64,000 nt of DNA from Desulfobaculum xiamenense (GCF_011927665.1 NZ_JAATJA010000003.1:210284-274283), one strand, 5' to 3'. Counted from the first letter of the stretch, positions 35,744 to 47,010 are shown. The notes: generated from the letters alone by a model not told the origin. Translations and numbers: made by a program.

Positions 35744-36757
35744 CTACTTGTAGGAACCCCGCAGGCCGTTGACCAGCTCGGGGGTCAGATTCTTCTCAAG
35801 GCGCTGCCAGGCGTGCTCGCGCACGTAGTTGGCCATTTCCTCAAGCTCCTGCGTGGTGAACACGGTCACCTCGATGCCCGCCTCTTCAAGCTTCTTGCGG
35901 TACATCTGGTCTTCGCTCTCGGCCATCAGGAAGCTCTGCTGGGCCTCCTCGACGAAGGCGGTCTCGACGATCTTGCGATCCTCGGGGGAGAGCGCCTCGA
36001 ACTTGGCCTTGTTCATCACGTACTGGGTGGACTCGAAGTTCACGTTGTACTGGTAGTAGTGCTTGATGACGTCGCGGAAGCCGAGGTAGTTGAGGTTCGG
36101 CGGTCCACCGATCCAGCCCTTCACAACGCCGGTCTGCAGCGCGGAGTAGGTGTCGGAGTAGGGAATGGAGGTGGTGCGGAAGCCAAGCTCCTCGCCGCCG
36201 AACTTGAACACGTCGAGTCCGGGCACGCGGATCATGATGCCCTTTTCCACGCCGGGCTGCTTCATGTTCTCGACGGGTTCCACGGCACCCACGCCGATGA
36301 AGCCCTCGCCGAAGTAGGAGAAGAACTTGACGCCAAGGGCGTCGTGCATCTTGGCCATCTCGGTGTCGATGAAGGAACCCTTGGCGAACACCTCGCGGAT
36401 CTGATCGTAGTCGCGCGCGATGTAGGGGATGAAGCCGATGCCGAGGCGAGAGTCGTACTGGTCGGGCACGGTGATGTGCGCGATGTCGATGGAGCCGCGG
36501 ATGACTTCCTCATAGATCTGGGACGCATCGCCAAGCTGGTTGGCGGGGTAGATCTTGATGGTGACGCGACCCTGGGTCTCCTTCTCCACGCGGGCCTTGA
36601 TGCGCTCGGCAGCCTTGTGGGCCATGTGCTCCACGGGGTGCTGCGTCGCGAACTTGAACTCGACGGACTTGGTCTCGGCCTTGCCCGCGTCGTCGTTGCA
36701 GGCCGCAAGGCCCAGAACGGCAAACATGCACAGCAGGGCGGACAGAATCTTCTTCAT
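35744..36757 (-). CDS. dctP: TRAP transporter substrate-binding lipoprotein (DctP)
   Basis: A 337-residue solute receptor. The signal peptide ends in a lipobox LAAC with lipidated C20, so this is a membrane-anchored DctP rather than a free periplasmic one. Family features are FKFATQHPVEHMAHKAAERIKARVEK, YPANQLGD, RVPGLDVFKFGGEELGFRTTSIPYSDTYSALQTGVVKGWIGG with the conserved carboxylate-binding arginine (IMIRVPG). First gene of the operon ending with sdaA; a long 700-base leader region lies upstream. Confidence 0.95.
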   Translation of the reverse strand: MKKILSALLCMFAVLGLAACNDDAGKAETKSVEFKFATQHPVEHMAHKAAERIKARVEKETQGRVTIKIYPANQLGDASQIYEEVIRGSIDIAHITVPDQYDSRLGIGFIPYIARDYDQIREVFAKGSFIDTEMAKMHDALGVKFFSYFGEGFIGVGAVEPVENMKQPGVEKGIMIRVPGLDVFKFGGEELGFRTTSIPYSDTYSALQTGVVKGWIGGPPNLNYLGFRDVIKHYYQYNVNFESTQYVMNKAKFEALSPEDRKIVETAFVEEAQQSFLMAESEDQMYRKKLEEAGIEVTVFTTQELEEMANYVREHAWQRLEKNLTPELVNGLRGSYK

Positions 36758-36904
36758 CGGATCACATTCCTCTGGCAGTTAGATTGTACAGCCGTCTCGC
36801 GGCAGGGCCGGACCCCACGCCCGGCCCCCTCCACAAACTCGGTGTCCCGCGATGCACCACTCGGGTGCCCGGACGGAACGTTTCTCATCACGAACAGTGC
36901 CAAC

Positions 36905-36922
36905 GTGAAAATACCCTTTCAC
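36905..36922. promoter_or_regulatory. Palindrome in the dctP leader region
   Basis: GTGAAA (36905-36910) and TTTCAC (36917-36922) flank ATACCC. On the minus strand it overlaps a possible TTGATA/TATTTT pair (spacing 18-19, poor). Confidence 0.4.
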
Positions 36923-36980
36923 AGCGGCATGTTATCAAAATAACCCACCGCCTGCGCCCCGTCGCACCCCTCCCCCACAC

Positions 36981-36996
36981 CGCAAAAACGTCCCCA
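36981..36996 (-). promoter_or_regulatory. Possible sigma-54 promoter of dctPQM-sdaA
   Basis: On the minus strand TGGGGACGTTTTTGCG has the invariant GG and GC dinucleotides exactly 10 bases apart and a good TTGC box, but the -24 box departs from TGGCAC. It fits the presence of a sigma-54 type activator gene next door, and lies about 220 bases upstream of the dctP ATG. Confidence 0.4.
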
Positions 36997-37003
36997 AACA
37001 CGG

Positions 37004-37047
37004 AACAACATGTTCACCGAAACGGGATTGTCCCGCTTTTGTGAACA
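37004..37047. promoter_or_regulatory. Nested palindromes, candidate upstream activator site
   Basis: GAACA and TGTTC (37004-37016) form one palindrome. TGTTCAC (37011-37017) and GTGAACA (37041-37047) form a second, which encloses CGGGA / TCCCG (37023-37035). Three GAACA-type half-sites thus lie just upstream of the sigma-54-like element, a plausible binding region for the neighbouring NtrC-type regulator. Confidence 0.45.
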
Positions 37048-37255
37048 CAGCCCGTTTTTCCAAGAGGACCATGCGAGATGACGAGGAAGAGGAGTGCAGA
37101 CGAGAATGGACCGGAACGGTCGCGGAGGCCGCAGGCACTGGTCACCATGTACCCCAATTCGCCTGCTTTCGCAAAGACTGCGTTGTGGCGCGGATTTTCA
37201 GGAGATCGCCGGGTGGCGCGGTGGCGTGGCGTGTCGTTTGCGGAGCCGTTGCGGG

Positions 37256-37470
37256 GGCGTATCGTTCACGGCCACATGCAAGCCGTTAGCTCCGCTGGCC
37301 AAGGGGCCGCTGGCCCCTTGGAACCCCGATATGCGATAGGCCGTCTGCCCGTGGCGCACCGTGCGGCTTTGCGCGACGAAGCCCTAGTGAGGATTGTCAA
37401 GGAAATCATTTCCTTGACTGGGGTCCGGGGCAAAGCCCCGGCCGCCGGAGGCCTCGCCCTGCGCGCCCGC
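37256..37470 (+). repeat. Intergenic repeat, copy F (subtype II)
   Basis: Subtype II H2 and H3 identical to copy B; H1 intact with CCAAGGGGCC / GGCCCCTTGG arms. The right end is truncated or diverged (GCGCGCCCGCG) and touches the response-regulator stop codon, so copy F may also serve as the 3' end of that transcript when read on the minus strand. Confidence 0.92.
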
Positions 37471-37471
37471 G

Positions 37472-38911
37472 CTACTCAGATTCGCCGTCGCGGGTGATGC
37501 CGTGCTCCTTCATGAGCACGTAGAGCCGCGTGCGCGACAGGCCGGAGAGGCGGCAGGCCTCCTTGATGGAGCCGCCAGCGTCGGACATGAGGCGTTCGAG
37601 GTATTTTTCCTCGACATGGGAGATGCAGCGACGGCGGTAGTCCTTGAAGCCGGGGAGGCTTCCGGAAAGCAGTCGGTCGGAGAAGGACCCAGCCACGACG
37701 ACCGGGGCGCAGGCATCTGGATTCTCAACGGCGCGTTCCATGGCGCGGCGAGCGGCGCGGGCGCGCACGTCCACGGGCAGATGCTCGGGATAGAGAACCT
37801 CCTCACCACGTCCGCGCATGAGGGTCCGCTCCAGCGTCTGCACCAGTTCGCGGACGTTGCCCGGCCAGTCGTAATGGGCCAGCACGGCGAGAATCTCGTC
37901 TGAGAGCGTCTTGTCGGCAATGCCGTACTGACGGCACAGGCGGGAAAGATGGTAAATGGCGATGGGCGACACGTCCTCCACACGCTCGCGCAGGGGCGGC
38001 ATGGCGATGTGACAGGACTTGATGCGGTAATAGAGGTCGCTGCGGAAGGAGCCGTCCTCGCACATGGCGGCGAGATCGCGATTGGTGGCGGCCACGAGGC
38101 GGAAGTCACTCACCTCCTCACGCGTGGAACCGACCGGACGATAGCGGCGCTCCTGCAGGACGCGAAGAAAGGTGGCCTGCACGCTCTGCGGCAATTCGCC
38201 CACCTCATCGAGGAACAGGGTCCCGCCGTCGGCCTGCCCCACGAGACCGGTTCGCGTGGCGTGCGCGCCGGTGAAGGAGCCCTTGACGTGCCCGAAGAGT
38301 TCGCCCTCGGCCAGCGTCTCGGAAAGGGCCGCGCAGTCCACCACGACGAAGGGACCGGAATTGCGATGGCTGTTGTCGTGGATGGTGCGGGCCACGACCT
38401 CCTTGCCGGTCCCGGTCTCCCCGGTGATGAGCACGCCCGCGTCGCCACTGGCGGCAATGGCCACGTTTTCGAGCACAGCCATGAGGGCGGGGCTTTCGCC
38501 CACCAGCTCGCGCCGGGCGATGCCAAGCGCCCGAGGCTGGCGGTGCTTCTCGCGGTAGGCCAGGGCGCGCTCCATTGACGCGGCAATCTGCGCAAGCGTG
38601 CTCGTCTTCTCGATGTAGTCCCACGCGCCGTTCTTGATGGCGAGTTCCGCGCCGTCAGGATCGCCGAGGCCGGTGATGATGATCACGTCCGGCCGGGAGG
38701 ACGCCTTGCGGATTTCCGGGAGCGCGTCTATACCGCTTCCATCCGGAAGGCGAACGTCGAGAAACACGAGATCCACCGCCGGACCACGCAGCGCGGCAAG
38801 TCCTTCGGCCAGCGAGGATGCGATGACCGACGCATGTCCGGCATCCTCGGCCAGTTGCGAAATGATATTCGAAATGTCTGGATCGTCGTCCAGAACGAGA
38901 ATCCTTGCCAT
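37472..38911 (-). CDS. Sigma-54-dependent NtrC-family response regulator
   Basis: A 479-residue activator. The N-terminal receiver has D8-D10 and phospho-acceptor D52 (LVFLDVRLPDGSG). The AAA+ domain has Walker A GETGTGKE, the sigma-54 contact loop as GSFTGA (serine instead of the usual alanine in GAFTGA), Walker B GTLFLDEVGELP and the arginine-finger region FRSDLYYRI. The C-terminal Fis-type HTH is GSIKEACRLSGLSRTRLYVLMKEHGI. The ATG at 38911 has a GGAGGAG site. It is divergent from a hybrid kinase, its likely partner, and lies upstream of the dctPQM-sdaA genes, its likely target. Confidence 0.95.
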   Translation of the reverse strand: MARILVLDDDPDISNIISQLAEDAGHASVIASSLAEGLAALRGPAVDLVFLDVRLPDGSGIDALPEIRKASSRPDVIIITGLGDPDGAELAIKNGAWDYIEKTSTLAQIAASMERALAYREKHRQPRALGIARRELVGESPALMAVLENVAIAASGDAGVLITGETGTGKEVVARTIHDNSHRNSGPFVVVDCAALSETLAEGELFGHVKGSFTGAHATRTGLVGQADGGTLFLDEVGELPQSVQATFLRVLQERRYRPVGSTREEVSDFRLVAATNRDLAAMCEDGSFRSDLYYRIKSCHIAMPPLRERVEDVSPIAIYHLSRLCRQYGIADKTLSDEILAVLAHYDWPGNVRELVQTLERTLMRGRGEEVLYPEHLPVDVRARAARRAMERAVENPDACAPVVVAGSFSDRLLSGSLPGFKDYRRRCISHVEEKYLERLMSDAGGSIKEACRLSGLSRTRLYVLMKEHGITRDGESE

Positions 38912-39081
38912 CGCTCCTCCGTTGCGTCCGAAACCGCCGCCGCGTTGCCCTTCCGACCCTGCCTGACCGGCAGCAATGAACGATTTTACGCGCAATGTCG
39001 AGTCCGCGAAAGTCCGCAAAGGCGCACCAGCCACGGACAAGGCCCCATCGGCACCGCGGACCGCAACGCCCCGGAGACCCC

Positions 39082-41553
<2,472 letters not shown>

Positions 41554-41556
41554 TCC

Positions 41557-42492
41557 TTACAACGCGGCAAGGAAAAGAACGGCTCCGAGACCGGCCACGG
41601 CAGCGCCGCCCGCCACAGCCAGAAGGCCGCGAATCCGGGCGGTCCGGCGCGCCCCCGCGCCCGAGGCCGCAAGCGTCCCTCTGCGCCCGCTGACCACGGC
41701 CACGCCCACGGCGGCGATGGTCGTGCCCATGCCAGCGGCCATGACCGCGCTGGCGGCAAGGCCGAGGGGCAAGGCGTTCTGGCCGATGGAAAAGAGCATG
41801 ATCAGCGTCGCTCCGGGGCAGGGAATCATCCCCGCCGCCAGCGCCACGCCCACCGCCCCACGCGCACCTGAAACACGTTGTGAAACATCCTCGCCCCCCT
41901 CACGCGGACCGCGACGCAGCTCGCGAAGCGCCTGCGCCACGAGCCACAATCCCACAAGGAACACCAGCAGATGGCTCGAACGCTCCACATGCGCCGCAGC
42001 CTGCGAGACGCCGCTCATGCGCGCCCCATCGAGGGCGAGATGCATGACGAGGACCAGCCCCACAGCCGAGGCCGCGTGCGCGCAACCCATGCCAAGCCCC
42101 ATGCCGACCGCCCGCCCCACGCCGCCCCCGCGCGACAGCAGATACGCCGCAAGCACGGACTTGCCATGCCCCGGCCCCGCCGCGTGCAGCACGCCATAGG
42201 CGAAGGCCACGCACAAAAACAGCGAAAGCTCCACGGGCGACGGATGCGTGCCCAGCCTGCGCACCTCTGCGGACAGGCGGGAGCGCAGCTCGCGCTGCTG
42301 CCCGGCGAGCCACGCATGGACCGGCGCGAAGAACGATGCGGGGGCCGGGGCCACCCGCTCCGGCGCAGCCTCGGAACGCGCCGTGGAATCCGTCCCATGC
42401 CCGCCGGTAAAGGGATTGCCCGCAAAGGCACAGGCCGCGAACAGCACCAGACAGCACAGGACCGTTGCCGAAACCAGAACGCGTTTCATCAT
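41557..42492 (-). CDS. NicO/RcnA-family nickel/cobalt transporter
   Basis: A 311-residue membrane protein with an N-terminal signal-like segment and six hydrophobic helices. Family hallmarks are YGVLHAAGPGHGKSVLAAYLLSRG (the HAAGPGHGK motif) and VALAAGMIPCPGATLIMLF. Members carry Ni2+ or Co2+ outward or inward. It starts with ATGATG overlapping the stop of the DUF1007 gene (ATGA), so the two are translationally coupled. The metal cannot be told. Confidence 0.9.
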   Translation of the reverse strand: MMKRVLVSATVLCCLVLFAACAFAGNPFTGGHGTDSTARSEAAPERVAPAPASFFAPVHAWLAGQQRELRSRLSAEVRRLGTHPSPVELSLFLCVAFAYGVLHAAGPGHGKSVLAAYLLSRGGGVGRAVGMGLGMGCAHAASAVGLVLVMHLALDGARMSGVSQAAAHVERSSHLLVFLVGLWLVAQALRELRRGPREGGEDVSQRVSGARGAVGVALAAGMIPCPGATLIMLFSIGQNALPLGLAASAVMAAGMGTTIAAVGVAVVSGRRGTLAASGAGARRTARIRGLLAVAGGAAVAGLGAVLFLAAL

Positions 42493-43094
42493 TTGTGGAA
42501 GGAAAGGGTTATCTCGGTAGGCGTGACGAGCCATGTCGAGAAGGTGAGATTCGGATTGGGAGCCACGGCGTGGCGAACCGAGAGGGCAGAAGCGCCCTCG
42601 ACGCTCACGGCCGAATCCTCGGGCGTGTAGAAGTCCACATAGTATTCGGGATCGAACACCGCGAGGCGGACCTCGGTACCCGCCGGAACGCGACAGGGTA
42701 CCACGAAGGAATAGTACATCCCGTCGCCGTCCACTCCGGCTCCGAAGTCGGCCACCTGGCTCACGGGCTTTCGCGTGCCGCCCACGGTCAGATAGGTGAA
42801 ATAGCCGTAGTTGCGAAGGTTGTCGAAGGCCTCGCTCTTCAGCGTGCGCCGTTCGGCGGCATCGAACGCGCCGTCGTGATTGGCGTCATAGTCTTCGAGG
42901 AGCGTCGCGCCGAACATCTCGTCGAAATGCCAGACAAGACGGATTCCGGTCAGTTCGCCGCCATCGAAGACGAAGGTCACAGCGTTGTCGGCGAAGACAT
43001 GGGGATGGGCAGCGCCCGTGGCGGGACGGACGCAGATGAGGAAAAGCGCGGCAAGAAGGATGGCCCACTTGCGCGCGAATATGGCACAGGGCAT
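42489..43094 (-). CDS. DUF1007 family periplasmic protein
   Basis: A 201-residue exported protein. The signal peptide ends near ATGAAHPHVF, and the mature protein begins with the DUF1007 hallmark HPHVFADNAVTFVFDGGELTGIRLVWHFDEMF, followed by DYDANHDGAFDAAE, an EF-hand-like acidic loop. DUF1007 genes typically neighbour NicO-type transporters, as here with a 4-base overlap, and are thought to help periplasmic metal handling. The ATG at 43094 has an AGGAG site. Confidence 0.9.
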   Translation of the reverse strand: MPCAIFARKWAILLAALFLICVRPATGAAHPHVFADNAVTFVFDGGELTGIRLVWHFDEMFGATLLEDYDANHDGAFDAAERRTLKSEAFDNLRNYGYFTYLTVGGTRKPVSQVADFGAGVDGDGMYYSFVVPCRVPAGTEVRLAVFDPEYYVDFYTPEDSAVSVEGASALSVRHAVAPNPNLTFSTWLVTPTEITLSFHK

Positions 43095-43188
43095 GACGTC
43101 TGTTCTCCTGGAATGCGACGCGGCGAAATGGCGCGTCGAAATGCCGGGATTTTGGACGTTTCCTGCCCGTGGCGCAAGAGGGAAGAAA

Positions 43189-44118
43189 TCAGGATGCCTC
43201 GGTGACGACCTCCCGCGCCTCTGCGTCAAGCCGCAAGTCCCACGCCGCCACCACGCGGTTGCGTCCCCGGCGCTTGGCCTCGTAGACCGCCGCATCCGCA
43301 TCGCCAACCAGCCGCCGCGCCACGTCGCCCCCCGCGCAGCCGCACGCGCATTCCGCCACGCCGATGCTCAGCGTGGTGCCATACAAGCCTTCACGCTCAA
43401 AGCGCGCCCGCACCCTCTCGGCCACGATGCGCGCGTCCTCGCGGTCTCGCCCGCGCAGCACCACGGCGAATTCGTCGCCACCGTAGCGAAAGGCGCAGTC
43501 CGCCCCGTCGCGCACCGCGCCGGACAGCAGATCGCCCAGACGCCGCAGCACCTCGTCTCCAGACTCGTGCCCATGCCCGTCGTTCACAGCCTTGAAGTCA
43601 TCGCAATCAATGAACAGCAGACACACGCGTCCCGCCACAGGGCAGCCGAGGCAGCCTACGAGATACTCGTCGAAATGCCTGCGATTGAACACGCCGGTCA
43701 GCGGATCCATCCTGGCCAGCCGCTCGTTTTCAAGACTGCTGCGTGCCTCCACGTCGAGGCGCGTGGCAAGGCACTCCTCGCGCCGCGCCGCCACGCGCAC
43801 CAGCCAATAGAGGTTGCGTCGCAGGCGCACCGTCTCCGGCTCGTCCTCGCGCTCAGGCGGCAGGGTCCACATTTCGCCATACTCCCCGTTGCGCGCCCGC
43901 AGGCAAAAGGCGTTCATCTCCCGCATGTCCCGCACCACCAGCACATGCGCCACCAGCGCGGCCACAGGCCACGCCAGCACGATGGACGCCATGAAACCCA
44001 GTGCGAGAAACCATTCGAGTTCCGTCAGACACCCCTCGCGCAACAACACGAGGGCCAGCCCCATAGGCACGGTTACCACGCCGACAAGCATGGCGACCAA
44101 CCACTTCCTTATACTCAC
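43189..44118 (-). CDS. Membrane diguanylate cyclase (GGDEF), no I-site
   Basis: A 309-residue protein with two membrane helices (about 5-27 and 35-62), a HAMP-like linker, and a GGDEF domain from about 140. The domain starts MDPLTGVFNRRHFDEYL and has the active-site RYGGDEFAVV; the metal aspartate is in LLFIDCDDFKAVND. The RxxD inhibitory site expected five residues before GGDEF is absent, so product inhibition is unlikely. The GTG start at 44118 follows GGAGAAGG. A Fur-like box lies 136 bases upstream, and the gene is divergent from feoAB. Confidence 0.92.
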   Translation of the reverse strand: MSIRKWLVAMLVGVVTVPMGLALVLLREGCLTELEWFLALGFMASIVLAWPVAALVAHVLVVRDMREMNAFCLRARNGEYGEMWTLPPEREDEPETVRLRRNLYWLVRVAARREECLATRLDVEARSSLENERLARMDPLTGVFNRRHFDEYLVGCLGCPVAGRVCLLFIDCDDFKAVNDGHGHESGDEVLRRLGDLLSGAVRDGADCAFRYGGDEFAVVLRGRDREDARIVAERVRARFEREGLYGTTLSIGVAECACGCAGGDVARRLVGDADAAVYEAKRRGRNRVVAAWDLRLDAEAREVVTEAS

Positions 44119-44248
44119 GCCCTTCTCCCGACGAATGCGTTGCGATTCCTATCCGGGCCGGTCATACCCGCCCCGCTCTTCCCATTGCCGCGCCACGCCA
44201 TGCGCAACGCATAACGGTTCCACAAGCGGCTCCAGCCGCCGTCCGTCC

Positions 44249-44278
44249 CGAGTATTGAAAATGAATTTCATTGTCAAT
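44249..44278 (-). promoter_or_regulatory. Fur-like box within putative promoter of the GGDEF gene
   Basis: TTGAAAATGAATTTCAT (44255-44271) matches the deltaproteobacterial Fur pattern TGAAAAT-N-ATTTTCA with one mismatch. On the minus strand it exactly fills the 17-base spacer between TTGACA (44277-44272) and a weak -10 TACTCG (44254-44249). Confidence 0.6.
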
Positions 44279-44357
44279 AGACAGCGAACGGATTACTCTT
44301 TTTACATTCGACACCGACCGTCCACACGTCCCAAGGCCTTCGTATTGAGAATCCGTG

Positions 44358-44386
44358 TTGACATTGGATTTCAATTTCAATAAAAC
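44358..44386 (+). promoter_or_regulatory. Putative feoAB promoter with overlapping Fur-like palindrome
   Basis: TTGACA (44358-44363), 17-base spacer, TAAAAC (44381-44386). The palindrome TTGACATTG / CAATTTCAA (44358-44380, 8 of 9 pairs) covers the -35 and spacer. Confidence 0.6.
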
Positions 44387-44501
44387 GTCTCTCACGCGGC
44401 CTGCGAACAGGCCCCTGCCCCCGGCGACTCGCCACGGGGTTTTCTTGGCGAACCATCAGCCGGTCGCCCGGCTTTCCGTTCGCCTCTTTTAGGTCTACAT
44501 G

Positions 44502-44518
44502 TTGAAAATGAATTTCAA
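44502..44518 (+). promoter_or_regulatory. Fur-like box upstream of feoA
   Basis: TTGAAAATGAATTTCAA, palindromic with TTGAAA / TTTCAA arms, 49 bases before the feoA ATG. Same core as the box at 44255. Confidence 0.7.
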
Positions 44519-44567
44519 TTGCAAGCGCAACACGATTCCCGGCAATGGGAAAGGCAAGGAGGCTCAC

Positions 44568-44810
44568 ATGACATCCGAAACAGGGCTGAGAACGGTACCG
44601 GTCAACACACGGGCCAGAATCACCGCCGTCCACGCCGATGGCGAACTCGGCCGCAGAATCCGCGACATGGGGCTCATCCCCGGAACAGAGATCGCCGTCA
44701 CGGGCAAGGCCCCGCTGCGCGACCCCGTGGCACTCCGGCTCAGGGATTTCACCCTGACGCTGCGCAACAACGAAGCCGATCACATTCGCGTCGAGATTCT
44801 GGAGGGATGA
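44568..44810 (+). CDS. feoA: Ferrous iron transport protein A
   Basis: An 80-residue SH3-like FeoA domain (VPVNTRARITAVHADGELGRRIRDMGLIPGTEIAVTGKAPLRDPVALRLRDFTLTLR), which supports FeoB at the inner face of the membrane. The ATG at 44568 is preceded by AAGGAGG; longer frames run through the Fur-like box. feoB starts one base after its stop. Confidence 0.96.
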   Translation: MTSETGLRTVPVNTRARITAVHADGELGRRIRDMGLIPGTEIAVTGKAPLRDPVALRLRDFTLTLRNNEADHIRVEILEG

Positions 44811-44811
44811 C

Positions 44812-46998
44812 ATGAACGAAGAACTGACCATAGCCCTTGCCGGCAACCCCAATTCCGGCAAAACCACGATGTTCAATGCCCTGACCGGCGCACGCCAGCA
44901 CGTGGGCAACTACCCCGGCGTCACCGTGACGCGAAAGGAAGGCTTCCACACCGTCAACGGCACGCGCCTGCGCATCGTGGACCTGCCCGGCACCTACTCG
45001 CTGACCCCCTACACCGAGGAAGAGCTTGCCGCGCGTAGCTTCATCATCGGCGAGAAGCCCCACGCCGTCATCGACGTGGTGGACGCCGGAACGCTGGAGC
45101 GCAGTCTGTACCTCGCTGTGCAGTTCATGGAACTGGGAGCACCGGTGGTCATCGCCCTAAACATGATGGACGAGGTGAAGCGCCGCAAGATGACGCTCGA
45201 CTCCGGCAGGCTTTCCACGCTGCTCGGCGTGCCCGTGGTGGAAACCGTGGCCCGCGACGGCAAGGGTGCGCAGGAAATGATCGCCGAGGCCGTTCAGCAC
45301 GCCCGCGCCCACAACGGTCACGCCACCCCACTGCGCATCTCCTACGGAGCGGACGTGGACGCCGCGCTGGACGAGATGGAGCGCGCAATCGTTGCTGCCC
45401 GCTTCCTCACGGACCGTCTCCCCGCGCGCTGGGTGGCCCTCAAGTACCTTGAGAAGGACGAGGAAATCGTCACTCGCGGCCGCGCCGCGGGCGTCCTCTC
45501 GCGTGAGCTGGAAGCCGTGTCCGACAGGCTGGCCGAGCACCTGCGCGCCACCCTGAACACCGACGCCGAAAGCCTCATCGCCGACCACCGCTACGGCTAC
45601 ATCGCCTCGCTGCTGCGTCAGGGCGTCGTGCGCAAGGACGTCACCCACGAGCGCCTGCGCATCTCGGACGCCGTGGACAAGGTGCTGACCCACGCCCTGC
45701 TCGGCCCCATCATCATGCTCGGCGTGCTCTACGGCATGTTCCAGCTCACCTTCGCCGTGGGCGAAATTCCCATGGGTTACGTCGAGGACGGCTTCGGCTG
45801 GCTGTCGGAAACGGTGGAAGCCGCCATGCCCGACGGGCTTGTCCGCTCGCTGGTGGTTTCCGGCGTCATCGACGGCGTGGGCGGCGTGCTGGGCTTTGTG
45901 CCCCTCATCCTGTTCATGTTCCTGTGCCTGTCCGTCCTCGAAGACCTCGGCTACATGGCCCGCATGGCCTACATGCTGGACCGCGTGTTCAAGTTCTTCG
46001 GCCTGCACGGCAGCTCGGTGATGCCCTTCATCATCTCTGGCGGCATTCCCGGCGGCTGCGCCGTGCCCGGCGTCATGGCCGCGCGCACCCTGCGCAGCCC
46101 CCGCGAAAAGCTGGCCACCATCCTCACCGCGCCGTTCATGTCCTGCGGTGCCAAGGTGCCGGTGTTCATCCTGCTCATCGCGGCCTTCTTCCCGCAGCAC
46201 GGGGCGGACGCGCTGTTCGTCATCACCCTCGCGGGCTGGGCCATGGCGCTGCTGGTGGCCAAGCTGCTGCGCCACACCGTCATCAAGGGCCCCGCCACCC
46301 CGTTCCTCATGGAACTGCCGCCCTACCGCATCCCCACCCTGCGTGGCGTGCTCATCCACACCTGGGAACGCGGCTGGCAGTACATCAGGAAGGCGGGCAC
46401 GGTCATTCTGGCCATCTCCATCCTGCTGTGGGCGGCCATGACCTTCCCCGGCCTGCCCGAGGACCAGACCGCTCGCTTCGAGTCCATGCGCGGTGACGTG
46501 CAGGCCGAACTCGACGCCGCCACCGCATCCGGTGCGCAGGCCGAGGCCCTCGCCACCTTTGAGGACAAGCTGGCCGACATCGACAACCTCGAAGCCGAGG
46601 AAACCCTGCGCAACTCCATCGCCGGACGCGTGGGCACGGCCTTCGAGCCGATCACGGCCCCGGCCGGATTCGACTGGCGGACCAACATCGCCCTCTTGGG
46701 CGGCTTCGCTGCCAAGGAAGTCGTCGTCTCGACCCTCGGCACGGCCTTCTCGCTCGGCGAGGTGGACCCCGAGGATGCCGACAGCCTGGCCTCGAAGCTG
46801 GCCGAAGATCCGGCATTCTCCATGTGGAGCGCCGTGAGCCTCATCATCTTTACGCTGCTCTACGCCCCGTGCTTCGTCACCGTGGTGGTCATGGCCCGCG
46901 AGGCTGGCTGGAAGTGGGCAGGCTTCTCCGTGGTCTTCAACACGGCCCTCGCCTACGGGCTGGCAGTCATCGTCTACCAGATAGGAACGCGCATCTAA
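44812..46998 (+). CDS. feoB: Ferrous iron transporter FeoB
   Basis: A 728-residue Fe2+ uptake protein. The N-terminal GTPase has G1 GNPNSGKT (11-18), the switch region GNYPGVTVTRKEG, G3 DLPGTYSL and G4 NMMD. The membrane domain holds the two gate motifs with conserved cysteines, SGGIPGGCAVPGVMAARTL and FMSCGAKVPVFILL. C-terminal helices include ALLGGFAAKEVVVSTLGTAF. The ribosome site lies inside the feoA 3' end. Likely repressed by Fur under iron-replete conditions through the upstream boxes. Confidence 0.98.
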   Translation: MNEELTIALAGNPNSGKTTMFNALTGARQHVGNYPGVTVTRKEGFHTVNGTRLRIVDLPGTYSLTPYTEEELAARSFIIGEKPHAVIDVVDAGTLERSLYLAVQFMELGAPVVIALNMMDEVKRRKMTLDSGRLSTLLGVPVVETVARDGKGAQEMIAEAVQHARAHNGHATPLRISYGADVDAALDEMERAIVAARFLTDRLPARWVALKYLEKDEEIVTRGRAAGVLSRELEAVSDRLAEHLRATLNTDAESLIADHRYGYIASLLRQGVVRKDVTHERLRISDAVDKVLTHALLGPIIMLGVLYGMFQLTFAVGEIPMGYVEDGFGWLSETVEAAMPDGLVRSLVVSGVIDGVGGVLGFVPLILFMFLCLSVLEDLGYMARMAYMLDRVFKFFGLHGSSVMPFIISGGIPGGCAVPGVMAARTLRSPREKLATILTAPFMSCGAKVPVFILLIAAFFPQHGADALFVITLAGWAMALLVAKLLRHTVIKGPATPFLMELPPYRIPTLRGVLIHTWERGWQYIRKAGTVILAISILLWAAMTFPGLPEDQTARFESMRGDVQAELDAATASGAQAEALATFEDKLADIDNLEAEETLRNSIAGRVGTAFEPITAPAGFDWRTNIALLGGFAAKEVVVSTLGTAFSLGEVDPEDADSLASKLAEDPAFSMWSAVSLIIFTLLYAPCFVTVVVMAREAGWKWAGFSVVFNTALAYGLAVIVYQIGTRI

Positions 46999-47010
46999 CG
47001 CTTACGAAAC

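Larger units (their letters stand above)
36758..37471. other. Regulatory region upstream of dctP plus repeat copy F
   Basis: No convincing gene; a short plus-strand frame at 37041 has no recognisable domain. It holds several palindromes (36905-36922, 36931-36944, 37004-37047), a possible sigma-54 promoter for dctP (36981-36996) and repeat copy F (37256-37470), which abuts the stop codon of the response-regulator gene. Confidence 0.6.
44119..44567. other. Divergent regulatory region between GGDEF gene and feoA
   Basis: Non-coding. Carries three Fur-like boxes (44254-44278, 44358-44380, 44502-44518) and two TTGACA promoters pointing outward. Confidence 0.75.

Noticed and set aside
37041..37289. 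An 82-codon plus-strand frame before repeat copy F
   Set aside because: It begins inside a regulatory palindrome, runs into the repeat element, and has no recognisable homology.
7451..37470. CRISPR array from repeated sequences
   Set aside because: The six repeats are about 215 bp long, dispersed and in both orientations, with no short regular spacers and no cas genes.
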